6,442 nucleotides of DNA from CF-72 sp051006215 (GTDB lineage: Bacteria; Chloroflexota; UBA6077; CF-72). The notes beneath the pieces were generated by a model. The model did no database searches, had not been told where the DNA came from, and was given only the letters and a program-made list of their open reading frames with translations. The stretch spans positions 1 through 6,442 of the forward strand of contig JBPCIO010000162.1 in the NCBI GenBank assembly GCA_051006215.1, given 5' to 3'. Below are positions 1 through 5,806 of this stretch, in pieces (the first letter of the stretch is position 1; each line of letters starts with the position of its first letter). A program made the position numbers and the translations under genes.

Positions 1-1
1 G

Positions 2-247
2 TACAGGGGTGTTGAGGCTGGTCCGCTGCGAGCGGAAGTCGATCGCTGGAACCAGGTCATTGCTGCCACGACCTCGAAACACAACGCCGTGCTCGTCGAT
101 CTGTTCAGTCGGTGGCAAGAAGTTGCCGATCATCCGGAGTATTTGTCGCAGGACGGCTTCCATCCCAGCTCGGAGGGCTACCAGCGCCTGGCTGACGTGT
201 TCGCGCAGGCGCTCGCCGAGACTGAGGCGACACGTGCTCGGCCATAG
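2..247 (+). CDS. SGNH/GDSL-family hydrolase, C-terminal part (5' end outside window)
   Basis: An open frame runs from the left edge (first full codon at base 2) to TAG at 245-247, giving 81 residues with no start, so only the C-terminus is present. The decisive motif is DGFHP: Asp (codon 152-154) and His (161-163) form the D-x-x-H of block V in SGNH hydrolases, supplying the catalytic Asp and His. It is followed by the family-typical SSEGYQRLADVF helix. Before it, a helix with WNQVI and the strand AVLVDLF match the usual approach to block V. Enzymes of this fold hydrolyse esters or thioesters of lipids, sugars or acyl-CoA; the substrate cannot be told from this fragment. The catalytic Ser (GDS block), any signal peptide and therefore its cellular location lie outside the window. 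Its end overlaps the next gene's likely start by 14 bases, which ties it to the ABC transporter. The family call is firm; any equivalence to TesA is inference. Confidence 0.85.
   Translation, partial: YRGVEAGPLRAEVDRWNQVIAATTSKHNAVLVDLFSRWQEVADHPEYLSQDGFHPSSEGYQRLADVFAQALAETEATRARP
224..227 (+). promoter_or_regulatory. Shine-Dalgarno site (GAGG) supporting a GTG start at 234
   Basis: GAGG lies 6 bases before a GTG at 234-236, in frame with the ABC ATPase, inside the end of the hydrolase gene. No ATG or GTG occurs in that frame between this GTG and the first conserved ATPase residues (about codon 318 onward), so this site decides the start. The arrangement implies translational coupling to the upstream hydrolase. 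Confidence 0.6.
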
Positions 248-1013
248 GTCTCGTCCGCGAACCGAGTCGTCGCCGGCTGAACCCACTCCGCACTCCTCGT
301 CGTCGTCCACCGCCGTCGTCGAGGCAAGCGACCTGTACAAGACGTATGTCAGTGGACGCGTGCGTGTGCCGGCGCTCAAGGGCGTAACCCTGCGCATCGA
401 GCGCGGCGAAATCGTTGCCATTGTTGGCCCCTCCGGTTGCGGCAAGACAACACTCCTGCACTGCCTTTCCGGCCTGGAGGATTTCGAGGGCGGCGAGGTC
501 CTGCTCGAAGGCTTGAGCCTGGCACAGCTGTCGGATGGGCGAAAAGCCGATCACCGTGCTCGGCGCGTGGGCTTCGTCTTTCAGAGCTACAACCTGCTGC
601 CAGTACTCAATGCGCTAGAAAATGTCGAGCTGCCGCTGCTGCTCTCGAAGCATTCGGCTGGCGAAGCTCGGCGCCGCGCTCTGCGAGCGCTCGAGGTTGT
701 TGGGCTCGAAAATCGTCTGCGGCACCGGCCGAGCGAGTTGTCCGGAGGGCAGCAGCAGCGAGTCGCCATCGCTCGCGCCCTGTCGACGCAGCCAGCCGTC
801 ATCTTTGCCGACGAGCCGACTGGCAATCTTGACTCGGACTCGGCCGAAGAAGTCATGCAGCTCATCGACCGGCTGAACCACGACAACGCCCAGACGTTCG
901 TGCTCGTCACCCACGCCCGCGAGGTGGCAGCCCACGCCGGTCGCCTGATCCGCATGCGAGACGGCGAAATCGTTGACGATTCCTCGGTTCGCTCACCGCT
1001 GAGTCATGCGTAG
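234..1013 (+). CDS. ABC transporter ATP-binding protein, LolD/MacB/YbbA type
   Basis: Cytoplasmic ATPase that drives the FtsX-type permease encoded next. With the GTG start at 234 it has 259 residues. All nucleotide-binding motifs are present in order: Walker A GPSGCGKTT (65-73), Q-loop Gln117 in FVFQSYNLLP, signature LSGGQQQR (169-176), Walker B ending in Asp193 with catalytic Glu194 (ADEPTGNLD), and H-loop His227 in VLVTHA. The SYNLLP after the Q-loop and DEPTGNLD are typical of the type VII (MacB/LolD/FtsE) group, whose members power mechanotransmission or extraction rather than classic transmembrane transport. The first about 28 residues are low complexity, with a run of five Ser from TCG/TCC codons, and lie outside the domain. 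An ATG at base 9 is in frame but lies deep in the hydrolase gene and would add a meaningless arginine-rich tail. The TAG at 1011-1013 overlaps the permease ATG. All catalytic residues are intact. The ATPase call is near certain; the exact start is less so. Confidence 0.95.
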   Translation: MLGHRSRPRTESSPAEPTPHSSSSSTAVVEASDLYKTYVSGRVRVPALKGVTLRIERGEIVAIVGPSGCGKTTLLHCLSGLEDFEGGEVLLEGLSLAQLSDGRKADHRARRVGFVFQSYNLLPVLNALENVELPLLLSKHSAGEARRRALRALEVVGLENRLRHRPSELSGGQQQRVAIARALSTQPAVIFADEPTGNLDSDSAEEVMQLIDRLNHDNAQTFVLVTHAREVAAHAGRLIRMRDGEIVDDSSVRSPLSHA

Positions 1014-4000
1014 CCTCTTCGGCATCTCACAGAACAGCCTCCTTGTAGGACTCCTGGCGCTGACGGCGGTGGTCGCGGTCGTGCTTGGGCTCGCGGCGTG
1101 GAGGAACCCGCTGTTACCGCGACTGGCATGGCGCAATGTGCCGCGGCGACCGGGCTTCGCTGCGCTCATCACCCTCGGACTGACCATCGGCACGGTCATT
1201 CTGTCCAGCGCCTTTACGACCGGCGACACCATGAGCCAATCGGTGCGCACGGTCGTCGCGGGCGTGCTGGGGAGCGCCGACGAGGTCGCCTTCATCCCGT
1301 CGACGGTCCAGCGCTCCGGCTTCGACCTGGCTCAATCGATTGCCAGCGGCTCACTGCTGACCGGCGTTACCGAGTACTTTCCAGTGTCCGACGCCCAGAA
1401 CATCCAAGACCTGGTCCGTGATGACCCGCGGGTGGCGGCGGTCGTGCCGATCGCCCTCGAACAGGCGGCGGTAGCCAGTGAAGGGCAGGCCTTCGCGGCT
1501 CAAATCAACCTTCTGGGCGTGCCGTCGCAGGACGCTCTCGTACTGCGAGCGGTAGCCAACAGCCAGGCCCCGTTGACGATCAACGCGCTCGGTGTTGACG
1601 AGGTATATCTGAACACCGAGGCCGCCACCGCGCTCAGCGTGGGTCCCGGGCAACGAGTGCACGCATATGGGCTACCCAATGGCGCGGAGGCTACCTGGAG
1701 GGTCAAAACCGTCACGCGCCTGGGCGACCTGGGCGGCGGCCAGGCCACCATCTTTCTGCCCCTGACTCGGCTACAGGAGCTCCTCCAGCGCCAGGAACAG
1801 GTGAATCAGGTGTTGGTTGTCAACAGCGGCGATCCGGCCCAACGCCTGAGCAACTCCTGGCCCGTCACCGTCGAACTGCGATCCGCGTTCGTGGACGAAG
1901 CCACGGCCACGCGCTTGTTCAGGGCATTATCCTCCCCGCCGGCCCGCGATCTCCTGACGCAAGCCCTGGCCAGCCCTGACGTGGACGGCTTTCTGGCGGT
2001 CAAGCTGCACCGTTTGCAGGTCGACCTGGACGACCCCGCGGCCGCGAAGAATCCTGAGTTTCGGGCCTTGATTGGTGACCCAGTCGTCCTCAGTCGCCTG
2101 GCAGGACGACTCCGGGGTGCGGTCACCCGCGGCAACACGCCCTTCGCCGCGTCTGCCTCTGGTTCCACGGGCTTCCGGGTTATCGACGTCCAGAGCCTGG
2201 CCCAGGACCAGGCCGACCGCTGGGGAAGCGCCTTCACTGACCTGTTCGTCGTTCTCGGAGCGTTTTCCCTGTTCAGCGGCATGCTGCTCATCGTGCTGGT
2301 GTTCTCGTTGGTGGCGCTCGAGCGCCGCACCGAACTCGGCATCACGCGGGCTCTCGGCGCCAGGCGGCGTGAGGTCGTCCTGCTGCTGGCCATAGAAGGT
2401 GGGCTCTACAGTGTCATCTCATCGCTGTTTGGGCTTGGAGCTGGACTCGCCCTGGCGTTCGGCATCATCGCCCTGGCCCAAAGCCTCGTCGAGCAGTACG
2501 GCTTTCACCTCGAGCCGGTGATCGAGCCCACGAGCGTCGCCGCCAGCTATGGCTTAGGAGTGGTACTCACCTTTGTCGCCGTCACCGCGACTGCCTGGCG
2601 CTCCAGCCGCTTCAGTATTGTGACCGCCATACGTGACCAGCCTGATCCCGTCGCGGCTGGCCCGGGTTGGCGTGGGCTGCTGGTGAGCGTCGTGCCAGCG
2701 TTGGCCGGACCACTCCTGGTTGCGTTCGCAGTGCTGCACCGCCTGAGCCTCGCCTACGCCGCAGGCGTGGCGCTCGGGATTGTCGGCACAGCGTTGCTGG
2801 CACGCTGGGTGTTATTACGGGCCGGGCTGCGTGGACCGGAGCGCGTTGTATTCACCCTCGCCGGTGTGGCGCTCATCGTGTGGTGGATGTTGCCGGTTTC
2901 GCTCTTTCCGGCAGTGGTGGAGATGAGCTTTCTCAGCGGCGTGACCATGCTGTTGGGTGCGGTCTGGGTGGTGGCGTACAACGTAGGACTGCTCCGCAGG
3001 CTGCCTGCTGCATCAGGGTTGTGGCGGCTGAGTACCGCCTACGTCGCCGCGAATCGGTTCCGGACTGGCCTGACCCTGGCGATGTTCGCCCTGGTCGTCC
3101 TCAGTCTGACGGTCTCAGCGGTCCTTCTTACGGCGACCCGCCTGGCATACGCTGATCCTGAAGCGGTCACCGGCGGCTGGGACATCCATGTTCAGAGCAC
3201 GCTGCCGCCGCGCGACTTGCGGGCCGACCTCACGACCAGTGGCATCGTGTCGCCGGATGCGTTCACGGCCATCGGGGCTGCCTCACCCCTTCCCATCGAA
3301 GGCATTCAGATTGGCGCGGGTTCCGCCGCTCGCTGGGCGTCAGCCAGCCTCGTCGTCGTCGACACTGCGTTCGTGGCCGGCGTGCGCGCGCCGTTGGTCG
3401 GTGGTGGCGACGATGCGTGGGGCCGGTTGTCCAGGCCGGGAACGGCCATCGTGGGTGCCGCCCTGCTCCAGCCCGTACCCAACCGCCTGCGCGTGTTGGA
3501 CGGCCAGGGCAGCGACTTTCGGAGTGTCGTGCTGTGGTTGCGCGACACGCGTGGTACCCATCCCGCTGTGCGAGTCGAAGTGGCCGGGCTGGCGGACGCT
3601 CGGGGACCGTTCGGCAACGCGGTCGTCGTCAACACCGCTACGCTCGCGGGCTGGCCCCAGCCGGACAACGGCGCCTACTTCGCGTCCGTGCCGGTCGGGG
3701 CTAGCGCTCGGGACCTGGCCGCTGGTCTGAACCTGTCTGCGCCGGATCTGAAGGCCAGCACGATTGGCGACGAGCTTCGGCTGGTGCAGGGCGTGCGGGG
3801 TTTGCTCAACATGATCCTGCAAGGCTTTATGGGAGTGGGCCTGCTGGCGGGCGTGGCTGCCCTGGGCACCCTGAGTACGCGGGCGGTGGTCGAGCGCAAA
3901 CGCCAGATCGGCGTGTTGCGAGCGCTCGGCTTCACCGCCAACGCAATAAGCGCTGGGCTGCTGGTCGAATCGGGGGTGGTGGCGTTGCTTGGCGCAGGTC

Positions 4001-4203
4001 TCGGCGTTGGCGTGGGCCTGTTTGTCGCCTCGAGCACGGTCACGTTCCTTGGCCGAGTGAGTCCTGAGCTTGTGTTCGGCATCCCCTGGGAGCAGATCGG
4101 CCTCGTGCTCGTGGTGTCAGTTGGCGCCGCGTTGGTGATGACGATTTTGCCCGCGCGGCAGGCGGCCAGACTGACTCCAGCCGAAGCGCTGCGCGAGGCC
4201 TGA
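1006..4203 (+). CDS. FtsX-like ABC permease with two FtsX repeats (YbbP-like, 1065 aa)
   Basis: Integral membrane partner of the preceding ATPase; its ATG overlaps the ATPase stop by 8 bases. It has two FtsX repeats. Repeat 1: cytoplasmic AWRNVPRRPG, a membrane segment at about 46-66, an extracytoplasmic domain at about 67-408, membrane segments at about 411-437, 457-492 and 508-530, with the cytoplasmic coupling motif TRALGARRRE (447-456). Repeat 2: segment 687-710, extracytoplasmic domain about 711-934, segments about 936-958, 983-1008 and 1031-1049, with ERKRQIGVLRALGF (963-976) and a closing LPARQAARLTPAEALREA (1048-1065), a hallmark of MacB/YbbP/LolC-type permeases. Four hydrophobic segments (about 557-579, 582-604, 614-634, 640-662) link the repeats, and one extra segment (about 9-31) precedes the first. 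By family knowledge such permeases act on lipids, lipoproteins or hydrophobic compounds at the outer membrane leaflet. At 1065 residues it is longer than the roughly 800 of E. coli YbbP. The substrate is unknown; one polypeptide may supply both halves of the transporter. Confidence 0.93.
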   Translation: MRSLFGISQNSLLVGLLALTAVVAVVLGLAAWRNPLLPRLAWRNVPRRPGFAALITLGLTIGTVILSSAFTTGDTMSQSVRTVVAGVLGSADEVAFIPSTVQRSGFDLAQSIASGSLLTGVTEYFPVSDAQNIQDLVRDDPRVAAVVPIALEQAAVASEGQAFAAQINLLGVPSQDALVLRAVANSQAPLTINALGVDEVYLNTEAATALSVGPGQRVHAYGLPNGAEATWRVKTVTRLGDLGGGQATIFLPLTRLQELLQRQEQVNQVLVVNSGDPAQRLSNSWPVTVELRSAFVDEATATRLFRALSSPPARDLLTQALASPDVDGFLAVKLHRLQVDLDDPAAAKNPEFRALIGDPVVLSRLAGRLRGAVTRGNTPFAASASGSTGFRVIDVQSLAQDQADRWGSAFTDLFVVLGAFSLFSGMLLIVLVFSLVALERRTELGITRALGARRREVVLLLAIEGGLYSVISSLFGLGAGLALAFGIIALAQSLVEQYGFHLEPVIEPTSVAASYGLGVVLTFVAVTATAWRSSRFSIVTAIRDQPDPVAAGPGWRGLLVSVVPALAGPLLVAFAVLHRLSLAYAAGVALGIVGTALLARWVLLRAGLRGPERVVFTLAGVALIVWWMLPVSLFPAVVEMSFLSGVTMLLGAVWVVAYNVGLLRRLPAASGLWRLSTAYVAANRFRTGLTLAMFALVVLSLTVSAVLLTATRLAYADPEAVTGGWDIHVQSTLPPRDLRADLTTSGIVSPDAFTAIGAASPLPIEGIQIGAGSAARWASASLVVVDTAFVAGVRAPLVGGGDDAWGRLSRPGTAIVGAALLQPVPNRLRVLDGQGSDFRSVVLWLRDTRGTHPAVRVEVAGLADARGPFGNAVVVNTATLAGWPQPDNGAYFASVPVGASARDLAAGLNLSAPDLKASTIGDELRLVQGVRGLLNMILQGFMGVGLLAGVAALGTLSTRAVVERKRQIGVLRALGFTANAISAGLLVESGVVALLGAGLGVGVGLFVASSTVTFLGRVSPELVFGIPWEQIGLVLVVSVGAALVMTILPARQAARLTPAEALREA

Positions 4204-4206
4204 CGC

Positions 4207-4243
4207 GGGCCCGATCAGCGACTGTCTGAAGCCTGGTCGGCCC
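4207..4243 (+). terminator. Candidate hairpin at the tail-to-tail gene junction
   Basis: An imperfect inverted repeat spans the 11-base gap and the two stop codons: 4207-4218 (GGGCCCGATCAG) pairs with 4233-4243 (CTGGTCGGCCC). This gives 11 pairs with one bulged C and a 14-base loop. One pair is G-U in + strand RNA and becomes an A-C mismatch in - strand RNA, so the fold is better for the permease transcript. No T-run follows, so it is not a standard intrinsic terminator. It could still help end or protect the permease mRNA, or be chance in GC-rich DNA. Confidence 0.3.
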
Positions 4244-4874
4244 ACGGCACAGGCGCCCCCCAGCGGTTGAGGTATGTCGTCTCGGGCGTTGGGCGGCGTT
4301 GGGTAGGGCCAAACTGCCCGCGCGGATAACCCAGCGGAACACACAGATGGAACTCCATCTGCGCCGGAATGCCCAGCAATGCATACACCCGCTCCAGCAC
4401 CTGCGCGTGCAGTGTGGTGGGCACCGAGCCGATCCCCAACGCGCGCGCCGCCAGCATCAGGTTTTGGACCGCCGGTAGCACGGAGCTTGCCTGGCCCTTA
4501 CCCGTACTCAGCGCCAACACGATGCACGGCGCGTCTACGATTTCATCAGCCAGACGTGCAGCGGCGACCGAGCCCCGATCCTCGGCCGGGATGTCCTCGC
4601 GCCGGGTCCACGGCCGCTGCTCATCCCGACGCTTGGCCCACCACGCTTCGCGGTACAGCGCGCCGAACTGGTAGATGAGGTCCGCGTCCGTTATCACCAG
4701 GAATCGCCCGGGCTGGCGATTGCCGCCGCTCGGCGCCTTCACTGCCGCCTCGACCAGCAACTCAAGGTACTCGTCCGGGATGGGATCTGGCCTGAATCTG
4801 CGGATCGAGCGCTGGGTGAAGATTGCCTCGCCGATGGGCATGTTCAATCGCGCGGAATAGTCCTCAGCGTCCAT
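4215..4874 (-). CDS. Nitroreductase-family FMN-dependent oxidoreductase
   Basis: Predicted soluble flavoenzyme of 219 residues, normal for the family, that would use FMN and NAD(P)H to reduce an organic substrate; the physiological substrate cannot be inferred. The N-terminal FMN-phosphate motif is TQRSIRRF (20-27), followed by APSGGNRQPGRFLVI (47-61), the conserved Ser/Asn stretch that contacts the flavin. The helix SSVLPAVQNLMLAARALGIGS (130-150) is the usual dimer and flavin segment, and the C-terminus GYPRGQFGPTQRRPTPE...YLNRWG (182-206) matches the family ending. The ATG at 4872-4874 was chosen because an excellent Shine-Dalgarno precedes it; a second ATG at residue 12 (4839-4841) is possible but lacks such support, and the in-frame ATG at 5013-5015 lies far inside the neighbouring gene. 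The gene overlaps the upstream hydrolase by 11 bases, implying co-transcription and coupled translation. The family call is firm; activity on nitro compounds as such is not implied. Confidence 0.92.
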   Translation of the reverse strand: MDAEDYSARLNMPIGEAIFTQRSIRRFRPDPIPDEYLELLVEAAVKAPSGGNRQPGRFLVITDADLIYQFGALYREAWWAKRRDEQRPWTRREDIPAEDRGSVAAARLADEIVDAPCIVLALSTGKGQASSVLPAVQNLMLAARALGIGSVPTTLHAQVLERVYALLGIPAQMEFHLCVPLGYPRGQFGPTQRRPTPETTYLNRWGAPVPWADQASDSR

Positions 4875-5760
4875 CACTGGCCTCTCCAATCGGTGTATCC
4901 GGCAGCATGCTCGTCGTGAGTGTTGTCCGCTGGGCCCATAGACCGGCCTCGGCCAATCTGAAGAATTCGACCGCCGCCGCATTGAAGATGGCCGGCTCTT
5001 CGAGATTGACAGCATGTCCGCTCTGCGGCAGAACCAGCAGCCCCGCTGATGGTATGTGCCGCTTCAAGAACACGGCCGGATCCACGCACGGTTCGTCCTC
5101 GTCGCCGATGATGAGCAACGTCGGAACGTCCAGGCCATGCAGAGCAGCCTCGAGCGCGAAAATCGTCGGTCGGCGGCGCATGACGCCCTGCATCGTGAGC
5201 GCCTGGCCCGTAGGCGAGTGCTCAGCGAGCTGGCGTCGAAACACGGCCCAGCCATGCGGGTCTTTGCGCTTGAACGGCAGCCGTGTCGGGCCTTCGGCGT
5301 ACGCGTCGGCGAAACCCTGAATGCCTCTGGCGTCGATCAACTCGACGACCTGCCGGATGTCGCGCTCGAAGCGCTCGCGATTGGTGGTCCCGGCGCCTGT
5401 GCCCGCGACCACAATACCGCGGCACAGGTCTGGGTAGCGGAGCGCGAAGTTCAGCACGACATTGCCGCCCATCGAGAAGCCGACAAAGTGGGCCTTCTTC
5501 ACTCCGAGGTGGTCGACAAGAGCTCGCAGATCCTCGATGAGCAGGTCCTGCGAGTAGGCTTCCGGATCGTCGGGAACGCTCGAGGGTGGAAAGCCGCGAT
5601 GACTGTAGGTAATGCAGCGGTAGGCACGGGCCAAGGCGCGCACCTGAGGATCCCAGGCGCGGTAGTCGCCGGCGAACTCATGGCAGAAGACGATTGGCGG
5701 AAGGCTGCTACCGGTGTCCTCGTAATACAGCTCCACGCCGTTCAGGGGTACGTGCGGCAT
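4864..5760 (-). CDS. Alpha/beta-fold hydrolase
   Basis: Predicted soluble hydrolase of 298 residues from the ATG at 5758-5760. The N-terminus MPHVPLNGVELYYEDTG is a typical beginning for this superfamily. Strand beta3 is followed by CHEFAGDYRAW (26-36), the oxyanion-hole region, which has HE where many members have HG. The nucleophile elbow is GFSMGG with Ser96, the acid is Asp222 in IGDEDEP, and the base is His249 in SGHAVNLEEP, so the Ser-Asp-His triad is complete. A helical cap lies between about residues 125 and 205. The HEFAGD...W.PQVR....YRCITY..RG.PPS pattern is one I recall from a recurring subgroup of bacterial alpha/beta-hydrolases without a defined substrate. No signal peptide is seen, so it is probably cytoplasmic. 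In-frame GTG codons at 5784 and 5766 could extend it by eight or two residues. None of the starts has a strong ribosome site; GGTGGG sits very close to the ATG. Its stop overlaps the nitroreductase start. Confidence 0.9.
   Translation of the reverse strand: MPHVPLNGVELYYEDTGSSLPPIVFCHEFAGDYRAWDPQVRALARAYRCITYSHRGFPPSSVPDDPEAYSQDLLIEDLRALVDHLGVKKAHFVGFSMGGNVVLNFALRYPDLCRGIVVAGTGAGTTNRERFERDIRQVVELIDARGIQGFADAYAEGPTRLPFKRKDPHGWAVFRRQLAEHSPTGQALTMQGVMRRRPTIFALEAALHGLDVPTLLIIGDEDEPCVDPAVFLKRHIPSAGLLVLPQSGHAVNLEEPAIFNAAAVEFFRLAEAGLWAQRTTLTTSMLPDTPIGEASDGR
4881..4887 (-). promoter_or_regulatory. Strong Shine-Dalgarno site (GGAGAGG) of the nitroreductase gene
   Basis: On the - strand, GGAGAGG lies exactly 6 bases before the ATG at 4872-4874, inside the 3' end of the alpha/beta-hydrolase gene. 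It fixes the nitroreductase start and shows that this gene can initiate independently although its start lies inside the upstream gene. Confidence 0.75.
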
Positions 5761-5806
5761 ACCCACCAGGGTAGGCCAGGCCACACCCGTGCCGGCCCAC
5801 TTGTCC

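Noticed and set aside
9..233. In-frame N-terminal extension of the ABC ATPase from the ATG at base 9
   Set aside because: This stretch is the real coding sequence of the SGNH hydrolase in another frame; the extended protein there is arginine- and serine-rich with no family resemblance, and a GTG with a Shine-Dalgarno exists at 234.
295..322. TCG/GTC trinucleotide run as a possible simple-sequence repeat or phase-variable tract
   Set aside because: It is imperfect and short (three to four units), and changes in triplet units would not shift the reading frame.
1806..2393. Antisense open frame of 195 codons within the permease gene
   Set aside because: Composition is Arg/Ser/Thr-rich without motifs; it is opposite a clearly real permease gene.
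4875..5015. Forty-seven-residue N-terminal extension of the nitroreductase from the ATG at 5013-5015
   Set aside because: It lies wholly in the hydrolase gene, has no nitroreductase similarity, and the ATG at 4874 has an ideal ribosome site and gives the normal family length.
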